A DNA stretch of 64,000 nucleotides from JAWKWH01 sp040830725 (lineage in GTDB: Bacteria; Pseudomonadota; Alphaproteobacteria; Rhizobiales; Rhizobiaceae). The DNA is taken from contig JBFOMG010000032.1 of assembly GCA_040830725.1 (NCBI GenBank), forward strand, positions 3,820 to 67,819, written 5' to 3'. Under the pieces are notes generated by a model, which was given only the letters and a program-made list of their open reading frames with translations, did not search any database and was not told the DNA's origin. Positions 42,215 through 50,159 of this stretch are shown here, one piece after another. Made by a program: the position numbers and the translations under genes. Within the stretch, counting starts at the first letter, position 1. The number at the start of each line of letters is the position of its first letter.

Positions 42215-43321
42215 ATGCCCGACCGCCCGATGCTGACACCCCTGGTAGACGCCCTGCCCGAAACCGTGCCCTTTGTCGGGCCGGAAACACAGGAACGGGC
42301 GCGGGGCGCACCCTTTCGCGCCCGGATCGGCGCCAATGAAAACGGGTTCGGCCCGTCGCCAAATGTCGTGGCTGCCATGGCCGACGCCGCTCCGGATATG
42401 TGGAAGTATTGCGATCCGGAGAATTTCGACCTGAAGGCGGCGCTTGCCACCTATCATGGCGTGAGTCCTGAGAACATCACGGTTGGCGAAGGTATCGATG
42501 GCTTGCTCGGACTGACGGTGCGCCAATATGTCGAGCCAGGTGCGCCAGTGGTCAGTTCGCTCGGCGCCTACCCGACCTTCAATTACCATGTCGCCGGGTT
42601 TGGGGGCCGGCTGGTGACGGTTCCTTACCTGCAAGACCGCGAGGACCCGGAAGCGCTTCTGGATGCGGTTCGGCGCGAAAGCCCGCCTCTTGTCTATTTC
42701 GCCAATCCCGACAACCCGATGGGCACCTGGTGGAGTGCCGATGATGTGGTGGCGTTCATGGATGCGCTACCGCAAACCACCCTGCTGGTGCTCGATGAGG
42801 CCTACGGCGAATTTGCGCCGGAAGGCACCATGCCACCGCTTGATGTGTCGCGCCCGAATGTGCTGCGTTTCCGCACATTTTCAAAAGCTTACGGCTTGGC
42901 GGGGCTCAGGTGCGGTTACTGTATAGGAGAGGCTTCCGTTGTCCGCGCTTTCGACCGGGTGCGCAACCATTTCGGCATGACGCGGATGACACAGGCTGCC
43001 TGCCTGGCTGCCCTGGCCGATCAGGATCATCTGCGGCAAACCATTGCCAACGTCGCCGCCTGCCGCGAACGCATTGCGGCAATCGCCGCCGAACACAGCC
43101 TGTCCTCGCTACCGTCGGCAACCAATTTTGTTGCGATCGACTGCGGCGGCGGCGGCGGCGAACATGCACAAAACGTCATGAACGGGTTGATTGAGGACGG
43201 AATTTTTGTGCGCAAGCCCTTCGCACCGGGGCTCGACCGATGTATCCGTGTCAGTTGCGGTCCGGAAGCCGATATGGCGGCTTTTGGGGAAGCTCTGGGC
43301 CGCGTATTGGCTGCGTTGTAA
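42215..43321 (+). CDS. class I/II PLP aminotransferase, HisC-like
   Basis: A 368-residue fold-type I aminotransferase. Motifs are IGANENGFGPSPNV (substrate loop), the ANPDNPMGTWW Asn, VLDEAYGEFAP, the PLP Lys in RTFSKAYGLAGLRCGY, and a C-terminal Arg in CIRVSCG. Proteins of this type are often annotated histidinol-phosphate aminotransferase, but many act on aromatic or other amino acids. No his genes are nearby, and the neighbour is a beta-hydroxyacid dehydrogenase, so a catabolic role is possible. Confidence 0.85.
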   Translation: MPDRPMLTPLVDALPETVPFVGPETQERARGAPFRARIGANENGFGPSPNVVAAMADAAPDMWKYCDPENFDLKAALATYHGVSPENITVGEGIDGLLGLTVRQYVEPGAPVVSSLGAYPTFNYHVAGFGGRLVTVPYLQDREDPEALLDAVRRESPPLVYFANPDNPMGTWWSADDVVAFMDALPQTTLLVLDEAYGEFAPEGTMPPLDVSRPNVLRFRTFSKAYGLAGLRCGYCIGEASVVRAFDRVRNHFGMTRMTQAACLAALADQDHLRQTIANVAACRERIAAIAAEHSLSSLPSATNFVAIDCGGGGGEHAQNVMNGLIEDGIFVRKPFAPGLDRCIRVSCGPEADMAAFGEALGRVLAAL

Positions 43322-43417
43322 ACCAATCACCCACCCTTCGCACATCAGGGCCGGGCCGCTCGTTAACAACCACGCGCCGGCCGATCAGACCAATACAAAA
43401 ACGGGAGAGCATGAATA

Positions 43418-44323
43418 ATGACCAAACCTGTCATCGGCTTCATCGGTGTCGGCCTCATGGGGCACGGCATGGCCAAGAATATTGTCAAGAAGGGATACGA
43501 ACTCGTCGTCATGGCGCACCGAAACCGCCAACCGGTGGACGATCTCATTTCGCGAGGCGCGCGCGAAGCGGCTTCGCCCAAGGAGATGGCGGCCGGCTGC
43601 GACATCATTCACATCTGCGTTTCCGGCAGCCAGCAGGTTGAATCCGTTGTCCGCGGAGCGGACGGTATCCTGGCGTCGCAAAAGGCTGGTCTGATTGTCG
43701 TTGATTGTTCGACCTCCGACCCCGTCAGCACTCTCCAGCTGGCGGATGAATTGCAGCAGCAAGGCATGGCCATGGTAGATGCGCCGCTTTCGCGAACGCC
43801 GAAGGAGGCCGAAGCCGGAACACTCGACACCATGGTCGGTGCCGATGCAGCAATCTTCGAGAAGATCCGTCCGGTTATTGAATGCTGGGCCGGTGTCATC
43901 GTCCATCTTGGTCCGGTAGGCCTCGGACACAAGATGAAATTGATCAACAATTTCATTGCCATGGGTTATGCCGCGCTCTATGCGGAGGCACTGGCGATCG
44001 CGCGCAAAACCGGGCTGACCCCTGAACAAGTCAATTCCGTCATTGCGCCGGGAAGACTGTCGAACGGGTTTTTCGAGACCTTCATGAAGTGGACGCTGGA
44101 GCGGGACGAAAATGCCCATCGCTTCACCATTACCAATGCCCACAAGGACATGCGCTACATGGCCAACCTGGCCAATGCGGCGGGAGCTGTAAATCCCATG
44201 CAATCGGCGGTCAGAAACGCCTTTGCCGCCATGGAGGCGGCTGGCGGCGGTGAGAAATATGTGCCGATGCTGGCCGATTTCATCGCTGAAGCGAACGGCA
44301 TCGACGTGTCCGGGAACCGGTAA
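43418..44323 (+). CDS. NAD(P)-dependent beta-hydroxyacid dehydrogenase (3-hydroxyisobutyrate dehydrogenase family)
   Basis: A 301-residue enzyme. The N-terminal cofactor motif is VIGFIGVGLMGHGMAKNIVK, the substrate motif near residue 120 is MVDAPLSRTPKEAEAGTL, and the catalytic Lys is in LGHKMKLINNFIAMG. Family members oxidise 3-hydroxyisobutyrate, tartronate semialdehyde, 2-(hydroxymethyl)glutarate and similar. A GGGAGAGC segment precedes the ATG. It is probably expressed with the upstream aminotransferase; its stop directly abuts the end of the converging PhnZ-like gene. Confidence 0.9.
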   Translation: MTKPVIGFIGVGLMGHGMAKNIVKKGYELVVMAHRNRQPVDDLISRGAREAASPKEMAAGCDIIHICVSGSQQVESVVRGADGILASQKAGLIVVDCSTSDPVSTLQLADELQQQGMAMVDAPLSRTPKEAEAGTLDTMVGADAAIFEKIRPVIECWAGVIVHLGPVGLGHKMKLINNFIAMGYAALYAEALAIARKTGLTPEQVNSVIAPGRLSNGFFETFMKWTLERDENAHRFTITNAHKDMRYMANLANAAGAVNPMQSAVRNAFAAMEAAGGGEKYVPMLADFIAEANGIDVSGNR

Positions 44324-44932
44324 TCAAAGCCCCCTCACCTCGCCTTCCCTGATCACTTCCGGATCCCAGGCTTTGCGGCTGAAGACCTCACGCACCATGG
44401 GTTCGAAGTGTTCAAGCGGCTTCATCGGATAGTCGGGATCAAACGAGGCCTGGTCCCAGCGCTCGCAAAAGGCCGCGCACGTGTCGAAACACGGGTGATC
44501 CTTGAACCGGTCACGGGCATTGCGGTCCCAATTATAGTGATGCGCATAGTAGAGCATCTGGAAGATGCCGTGATGCTCAACCGTCCAGGCGACTTCCCAG
44601 CGAACGAACGGACGAATGACTTCTGCTGAAAACCGGTCATGGTTCTGTGGCGCCAACCCATCGCCGATATCGTGCAACAGCGCGCCGACAATCCAGTCAA
44701 CATCCTGCCCCTCGGCTTCCGCGCGGGTGGCGGACTGCAGCCCGTGTTCCAGTCTGGTGATGCGGTATCCTTCCAGCGTCACCTCGCCCTGCCGCCGCAA
44801 TTCATCGAGAATCCGGTCTGCCGTCATCGCGTGATAGGGTTTTTCCAGCTCGTGCAGCAGTTCGTATTCTTCCTTGGTGCCGTCCTTCATCTGGGTGAAC
44901 GAGACGGTCGGTATTTCCGGTTTGGCATTCAT
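44324..44932 (-). CDS. HD-domain oxygenase, PhnZ/TmpB-like
   Basis: A 202-residue HD-domain protein with the PhnZ-type mixed-valence di-iron pattern: RLEHGLQSATRAEAEG, ALLHDIGDGLAPQNHDRFSA, AWTVEHHGIFQMLYY and a late Asp region. PhnZ cleaves the C-P bond of 1-hydroxy-2-aminoethylphosphonate. The upstream gene encodes an Fe/2-oxoglutarate dioxygenase and overlaps it by 4 bases, the pairing found in PhnY-PhnZ and TmpA-TmpB systems. The exact phosphonate cannot be told. A myo-inositol oxygenase-like or plain phosphohydrolase role is the alternative. Confidence 0.78.
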   Translation of the reverse strand: MNAKPEIPTVSFTQMKDGTKEEYELLHELEKPYHAMTADRILDELRRQGEVTLEGYRITRLEHGLQSATRAEAEGQDVDWIVGALLHDIGDGLAPQNHDRFSAEVIRPFVRWEVAWTVEHHGIFQMLYYAHHYNWDRNARDRFKDHPCFDTCAAFCERWDQASFDPDYPMKPLEHFEPMVREVFSRKAWDPEVIREGEVRGL

Positions 44933-45819
44933 TGGATTGCTCCCGTCTTCTCGGCTGGTTTCGGCGCAGCACGATACATCGCCACCTTGTCTTCAGCCCC
45001 CGCTGCAAGCGTCTTTGCCTGATCGGCAAGGATCCGCCCGTAAAGCGCCAGGTCGGCCGGGTGCAGCACTCCGCGGGCGCCGGCAACATTGATCCAGCCA
45101 CCATGATCGTCGATACCGCGAACCAGCATGGCGTAGTCGCGGCCACCGGCCTGTTCGCGCACTGCCGGAGTCACGTAGCGGATGGCGAGACCGATGCGGC
45201 GGTCGTCCGACAGGTTCGGACCGGAGGCGTGAAAACACCGGCCGTGGTGAAGCGACATCTCGCCCGGCTTGAGCGCTCCGTGCACTGCCTTGGATTCATC
45301 AACGTTTTCAATCTCTTGACCGCGTGAAAGCATATTGTCTTCCGCGAAGGTATCGTTGTGAGCCACGATGCCACCCTTGTGACTTCCCGGCAGAAAGCGC
45401 ATGCAGCCGGCCTGCACGGATACATCGGAGAGCGCCACCCAGGCGGTGACCTCATCGTCGGTCTCGCCCATCCCCCAATAGGTCAGGTCCTGGTGCCAGG
45501 TGACAACCTTGCTTGTGCCGGGCTCTTTGATGAACAGTTCCGATGACCAGGCCAGAATATCCGGCCCAAGAATCGATTCGACTGCATCGAGAATTGCCGG
45601 CGTGCGTGCCAGTTCGGCAAGCAGCCGGATCACAATGTAGCCATTGGCCCGTAAATACTGGCTGATCGGTTTGCCGCCAGCGCCCTCCGCATGGTCGCGT
45701 TCCATGGTTTCGATTTCGGCGCGGATCTTAGAGACCCGTTCAGCGTTGAAAACGCGAACTCCCGCCAGAAATCCATCGCGCTGGTATTGAGCATATTGTT
45801 CATCAGTCAGTGCAGGCAT
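44929..45819 (-). CDS. phytanoyl-CoA dioxygenase family protein, PhnY/TmpA-like
   Basis: A 296-residue Fe(II)/2-oxoglutarate dioxygenase. The iron triad is His-x-Asp in KVVTWHQDLTYWGMGETDDE and a distal His in SLHHGRCFHASGPNLSDDRR, whose Arg would bind 2-oxoglutarate. ISQYLRANGYIVIRLLAELA matches this subgroup. Paired with the HD-domain gene it probably hydroxylates a phosphonate at C1. A LysR gene diverges upstream. Without biochemical data other substrates, such as quaternary amines, remain possible. Confidence 0.82.
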   Translation of the reverse strand: MPALTDEQYAQYQRDGFLAGVRVFNAERVSKIRAEIETMERDHAEGAGGKPISQYLRANGYIVIRLLAELARTPAILDAVESILGPDILAWSSELFIKEPGTSKVVTWHQDLTYWGMGETDDEVTAWVALSDVSVQAGCMRFLPGSHKGGIVAHNDTFAEDNMLSRGQEIENVDESKAVHGALKPGEMSLHHGRCFHASGPNLSDDRRIGLAIRYVTPAVREQAGGRDYAMLVRGIDDHGGWINVAGARGVLHPADLALYGRILADQAKTLAAGAEDKVAMYRAAPKPAEKTGAIQ

Positions 45820-45900
45820 GGCTTCGCCCTCTTTCGATTGCTGCTGCGAAAATACGACGGCAGTTTCCCCGTGAACAGTGAAACATGTTGCAGTGGAGCA

Positions 45901-45913
45901 TAAGTTCTACTTA
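45901..45913. promoter_or_regulatory. palindrome in the PhnY-like/LysR divergent promoter
   Basis: TAAGTTCTACTTA is a perfect dyad with a 3-base centre, 9 bases before the LysR ATG and about 80 bases upstream of the PhnY-like start. LysR proteins usually bind such interrupted dyads in the shared promoter. An adjacent AACATGTT (near 45880) may be part of the site. Confidence 0.45.
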
Positions 45914-45922
45914 ACATGAACC

Positions 45923-46816
45923 ATGGACACCCGCCGCATTCCATCGCTCAACTGGTTGCGCGTCTTCGAAGCGGCAGCGCGTATGGAAAATTTCACCCGT
46001 GCTGCTGAAATCCTCAATATGAGCGCACCGGCGGTCAGCCAGCAGATACTGGCGCTGGAAACGCATCTTGGCCAGAAGCTGTTTCAGCGCAGCCCGCAAA
46101 AGGTCATCCTTACCGATGCCGGACGCGCTTTCCTGCCAGTGGTGCAACAATCACTTGGCTCGGTTGAGACCGCGGCCGCCGCGTTATTCGGTACTGCGGG
46201 CCAGCAAATCGTCACCCTTCAGGCGGTTACCATTCTGGCCATGGGTTGGCTGCCGGCGCGCATTGCTGCATTCGAAACAGCCCATCCGGACATCCGGGTA
46301 AGCGTCACCACCGGCAATACGCTTGCCGATTTCCGCGGGTTACAGCCAGGCCGGGAACCGGACTTGCAGATCGTATTTGGGTCCACTGTCGATTTTCCCG
46401 CTAGTGCCGTGCGCCTTTTCGGCGAGACACTGATCCCGGTTGCAGCGCCTGATATTGCGAAAAATGTCAAAAAACCCGGCGACCTGGCGAACCACCGGCT
46501 GATTGAGGTAGCAACGCACCGTTCCGGCTGGCATCAGGTGCTGGCAGCAACTACGCAAGCCGATATCGGCACAATGGATTTCACCTTCGCCGACAACACA
46601 CCGCTGGCGCTGATGATGGCGCAACAAAAACTCGGACTGGCGCTGGCACGGGCGCCCGGCAGTGATGCAATGGTCGATGCCCTCGGGCTGGTTCAAATCG
46701 GCCTTGTGCCGCAGGTCCTGGGAATGCAGCACTACCATGTGATCACGCCGGAAGCGCGGCCATTGTCGCGGGCCGCGCGCATGCTTCTCGACTGGCTTTT
46801 AGAGCAACGGGAGTAG
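45923..46816 (+). CDS. LysR-type transcriptional regulator
   Basis: A 297-residue LysR protein of the GcvA-like branch: the N-terminal helix-turn-helix is SLNWLRVFEAAARMENFTRA, AEILNMSAPAVSQQILALET, and the effector domain covers residues about 95-290. It diverges from the PhnY/PhnZ-like operon over a 103-bp spacer and is the likely activator of it. Effector unknown, presumably the phosphonate or its product. Confidence 0.92.
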   Translation: MDTRRIPSLNWLRVFEAAARMENFTRAAEILNMSAPAVSQQILALETHLGQKLFQRSPQKVILTDAGRAFLPVVQQSLGSVETAAAALFGTAGQQIVTLQAVTILAMGWLPARIAAFETAHPDIRVSVTTGNTLADFRGLQPGREPDLQIVFGSTVDFPASAVRLFGETLIPVAAPDIAKNVKKPGDLANHRLIEVATHRSGWHQVLAATTQADIGTMDFTFADNTPLALMMAQQKLGLALARAPGSDAMVDALGLVQIGLVPQVLGMQHYHVITPEARPLSRAARMLLDWLLEQRE

Positions 46817-46916
46817 CCGAAAACCAACATCGCCGGGCCGATGTGTCTTTGTCTTGCTTGAATTAATTGAACGTTTGTTTTATTATCTATACAAGCAATG
46901 AAAATAGCGACAAATC

Positions 46917-47558
46917 ATGGCCAGAACCTCCGGATCAGACGGCGAAAAAACCGAAGCGGCGATACGCGAAGCAGCCGTTTTGCTGATTGCACGGCACGGG
47001 TTTGAAGCCGTTTCCATGCGGCAGCTTGCGGCGGAAGTCGGTGTGCAGGCTGCGGCGCTCTACCGCTATTTTCCCAACAAGGAAGAACTGCTTTACTCCC
47101 TGATGCGCGAGCATATGGAAGGGTTGATCGCTGCCTGGGAGAAGGTTCGGCCGTCAAGTCCTGATCCGGCGACACGACTTGCCGCCTTTACCGCCAACCA
47201 CATTCGCTATCACGTCGAACGGCGGCATTCGACCCATGTTTCCAACATGGAATTGCGCAGCCTTTCTCCCGAAAAGCTGACAGCGATCCTGAAGTTGCGG
47301 ACGGCTTACGAAAAAGAGCTGCGCCAGATTTTGCGCGATGGAGCCGAATCCGGCGCATTCGACATGGAAGACACGGCGCTGACCGCCATGGCGATGATCC
47401 AGATGATCACCGGAGTGATTGTCTGGTTCCGTCCCGATGAGCGGCTGTCGGTCGCCGATGTGACCCGCAAATACCAGACAATGACCATGCGGCTTGCCGG
47501 CGTGGAGCAAACAGAAGAGGCCAGGCATGTATATGCACTCGATGAATTTCGGGCTTGA
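46917..47558 (+). CDS. TetR family regulator of the leucine degradation genes
   Basis: A 213-residue TetR protein. The DNA-binding domain is AIREAAVLLIARHGFEAVSM, RQLAAEVGVQAAALYRYFPN, KEELLYSLM; the rest is the helical ligand domain. The upstream sequence is AT-rich (GAATTAATTGAACGTTTGTT) with a TTGCTTG/CAAGCAA pair about 33 bases apart that could be operator half-sites. Its end overlaps the start of isovaleryl-CoA dehydrogenase, so it probably controls that operon in response to an acyl-CoA. Confidence 0.9.
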   Translation: MARTSGSDGEKTEAAIREAAVLLIARHGFEAVSMRQLAAEVGVQAAALYRYFPNKEELLYSLMREHMEGLIAAWEKVRPSSPDPATRLAAFTANHIRYHVERRHSTHVSNMELRSLSPEKLTAILKLRTAYEKELRQILRDGAESGAFDMEDTALTAMAMIQMITGVIVWFRPDERLSVADVTRKYQTMTMRLAGVEQTEEARHVYALDEFRA

Positions 47559-48690
47559 TGAGGATATTGAAGCGCTGCGTGAGCTGGTGCACCGCTTCGC
47601 CCAGGAACAAATCGCCCCGCAGGCCGCCAAAATCGATGAAACCAACGAGTTCCCGGCGGGCTTGTGGAAACAGATGGGCGAAATCGGCCTGCTCGGCATG
47701 ACCGCCGACCCGGACTATGGCGGCACCGGCATGGGTTATCTGGCGCATGTGGTGGCAATCGAAGAGATCAGCCGTGCGTCCGCTTCGGTGGGACTATCCT
47801 ACGGCGCCCATTCCAATCTCTGCGTCAACCAGATCAACCGATGGGCGACGCCGGAGCAGAAGGAGCGCTATCTGCCGGGCCTGTGTTCTGGTGACCACGT
47901 TGGCGCGCTGGCCATGTCTGAATCCGGCTCCGGCTCCGATGTCGTTTCGCTTCGTCTTCGGGCCGAAAAGAAAAACGACCGCTACGTGCTGAACGGCACG
48001 AAGATGTGGATCACCAACGGACCCGACGCCGACACGCTGGTGGTTTACGCCAAGACCGATCCCGACGCGCGTTCGCGCGGCATCACGGCGTTTATCGTCG
48101 AAAAGACCATGGCGGGATTTTCCACGGCGCAGAAACTCGACAAGCTCGGCATGCGCGGCTCAAACACCGGCGAATTGGTGTTTGAGAACGTTGAAGTACC
48201 TTACGAAAATGTACTGCACGAGGAAGGCCGGGGTGTGGAAGTGCTGATGAGCGGGCTTGACTATGAGCGCGTCTGCCTTGCCGGAGGGCCGGTCGGCATC
48301 ATGGCCGCCTGTCTCGATACTGCGGTGCCTTATGTGCATGAGCGCAAGCAGTTCGGACAGCCGGTCGGCGAGTTCCAGCTGGTGCAGGGCAAGCTTGCCG
48401 ACATGTACACGACGATGAACGCCTGCCGGTCCTATGTTTATGCTGTTGCGGCGGCTTGCGACCGCGGCGAAACCACCCGCAAGGACGCAGCCGGCTGCAT
48501 TCTCTATGCCGCTGAAAAGGCAACTCAAACCGCGCTCGACTCAATCCAGCTTCTGGGCGGCAACGGCTATATCAACGAATACCCGACAGGCCGGCTGCTG
48601 CGCGATGCCAAGCTTTATGAGATCGGCGCCGGAACGTCCGAAATCCGCCGCTGGCTGATCGGCCGCGAAATGATGGGGGAGAGTGTTTGA
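47527..48690 (+). CDS. ivd: isovaleryl-CoA dehydrogenase
   Basis: A 387-residue acyl-CoA dehydrogenase of the length usual for isovaleryl-CoA dehydrogenase. It shows AMSESGSGSDVVSLRLRAEK and MWITNGPDADTLVVYAKTD for FAD, and LDYERVCLAGGPVGIMAACL with the IVD-type catalytic Glu position. QLLGGNGYINEYPTGRLLRD and the C-terminal GTSEIRRWLIGREM complete the picture. It oxidises isovaleryl-CoA to 3-methylcrotonyl-CoA in leucine breakdown. The ATG at 47527 is preceded by AGAGG and overlaps the regulator gene by 32 bases. Confidence 0.93.
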   Translation: MYMHSMNFGLDEDIEALRELVHRFAQEQIAPQAAKIDETNEFPAGLWKQMGEIGLLGMTADPDYGGTGMGYLAHVVAIEEISRASASVGLSYGAHSNLCVNQINRWATPEQKERYLPGLCSGDHVGALAMSESGSGSDVVSLRLRAEKKNDRYVLNGTKMWITNGPDADTLVVYAKTDPDARSRGITAFIVEKTMAGFSTAQKLDKLGMRGSNTGELVFENVEVPYENVLHEEGRGVEVLMSGLDYERVCLAGGPVGIMAACLDTAVPYVHERKQFGQPVGEFQLVQGKLADMYTTMNACRSYVYAVAAACDRGETTRKDAAGCILYAAEKATQTALDSIQLLGGNGYINEYPTGRLLRDAKLYEIGAGTSEIRRWLIGREMMGESV

Positions 48691-48706
48691 TAGGGAAAAG
48701 GTTGGT

Positions 48707-48735
48707 TCCCGCCCGCCGCAAAACGGCGGACGGGA
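48707..48735. terminator. convergent terminator between ivd and the PcfJ-like gene
   Basis: TCCCGCCCGCCG pairs with CGGCGGACGGGA (one mismatch) around CAAAA, with an A-rich run on one side and ATTTAT on the other. It sits between two converging stop codons. Confidence 0.75.
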
Positions 48736-48736
48736 T

Positions 48737-49897
48737 TTATGCTGCAAGCTCAACGCCACGGGCTTTGGCCCAGCGCTCCAGTACCTTGCGCTCGTCGGGG
48801 CGGGCAACCCGGTTGGCATGACCGCGAATCTGAACCGCCCTGTTGTTGCGATCCAGTTCGATTGTCAGCAACCGCGTCATCGCGCCATCGGCGTGATAGC
48901 GCAACGACCAGATCGAGGCATTGCCGGTGATGCATTTGGACGCATAGGTCCAGACGCAGTGGCGCATGGCGCGGCTTTCGACGACGGGGCTGTCTGCGGT
49001 CACCAGCTGGGCAACCACATATTCCTCGCGCGCCTTGCCGTTTTTCTTCGCCGACGGCTTCCACTGCCAGTTCGCCAGCGGCGAACCATCCCAGCGGCCG
49101 CCACGGGCGCCGGCCTTCACCGGACCGCCATTGGCCATCGCTGCGCGCATGCGCGCCGCCTCGATACGGGCAACCATCGCCACATCGCGGTGCCACTCAT
49201 GTGCCAGACGGGTCAGAGAGGCCAGTGCGCGGCCTTTCAGCGACCATTTTCTGTCGCGCGCATGTTTTGCGGCAAGGAAATCGCAAAAGTCGTCGATTTC
49301 CTCCAGCGATACCGGATTGACGGCGAAGAAGCGGGCGACCTCGCGCCAGAATTCAATCTGGCGGCGCGGATAGCGCGCAATCTTCGAGCGGGCAATACGC
49401 AGCGCCAAACCGACATCGTCGGTGTAGGAGCGGGCAATCGCCTGCCAGAACGCTTCTTCGAAGGTCAGGTCGCCCGGCGGGTTCAGGAACCAGTGAACCT
49501 CCTTTCGGGTGAGCCACTGGCGCGCGCCCTCTTTCCAAAGAGAGCGTCCCTGTGCCGCCGCGATGTACCAGCGCTTGCGCAGCCGCACTTCTTCCGCGTC
49601 CGTCGAAACATTGCGCGTCCACACCTCCTCCAGCGAGGAAGGAACGGCATAACGCGCAAAGCAGTGACGCGCCGCGGCGAGACGAAGCCTGGCGGCATTT
49701 CGCGTCTTCATCTTCGGACGCCAGGACTGGCAATCGCGAATCATGAACGGCACAAAACCGCGCTTGACCTCGTCAAGCGCGCGGGCGAAGTCGGGCGGCG
49801 GCCGCTTCTGGGCCGTCACATGACGAAGCGTGGCGTTATAGGCTTCCAGCCTTTCGCGCTCGGCCTCCTGCCGGCGCCTTATCATGGAACGTGCCAT
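48737..49897 (-). CDS. PcfJ-like domain protein
   Basis: A 386-residue basic protein. The C-terminal 130 residues fit the PcfJ-like domain: ESRAMRHCVWTYASKCITGN, ASIWSLRYHADGAMTRLLTI, ELDRNNRAVQIRGHANR. The N-terminal part is Arg- and Trp-rich and helical. PcfJ was named in an enterococcal conjugative plasmid, but chromosomal forms of unknown role are common in alphaproteobacteria. It lies backwards between ivd and mccB, breaking the leucine operon. A nucleic-acid-related role is plausible from the charge, but this is inference. Confidence 0.8.
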   Translation of the reverse strand: MARSMIRRRQEAERERLEAYNATLRHVTAQKRPPPDFARALDEVKRGFVPFMIRDCQSWRPKMKTRNAARLRLAAARHCFARYAVPSSLEEVWTRNVSTDAEEVRLRKRWYIAAAQGRSLWKEGARQWLTRKEVHWFLNPPGDLTFEEAFWQAIARSYTDDVGLALRIARSKIARYPRRQIEFWREVARFFAVNPVSLEEIDDFCDFLAAKHARDRKWSLKGRALASLTRLAHEWHRDVAMVARIEAARMRAAMANGGPVKAGARGGRWDGSPLANWQWKPSAKKNGKAREEYVVAQLVTADSPVVESRAMRHCVWTYASKCITGNASIWSLRYHADGAMTRLLTIELDRNNRAVQIRGHANRVARPDERKVLERWAKARGVELAA

Positions 49898-50159
49898 GGT
49901 TCTTCTTTCCTGAAAGAGAAAACAAAGCCGGACGCAAATCGAGCGCCGGCACGAAATGTGTCGTCGTCGATCGTTGTCTCATCGTTGTTCTCCTTTCAGT
50001 CGAAGGGGCGGTTACGTATGGGCGAAACCGGGCAAAATCAAGATTGTTTCCGTCTGCCGCCGAATTCTTCCAACACAGCTGTTGCAAAAACACGCCACCA
50101 ATACCAACCAACAGGCTTTTGATTTAGCCTCAGCAATCAAGTTCGAATCAGGAACGCCC

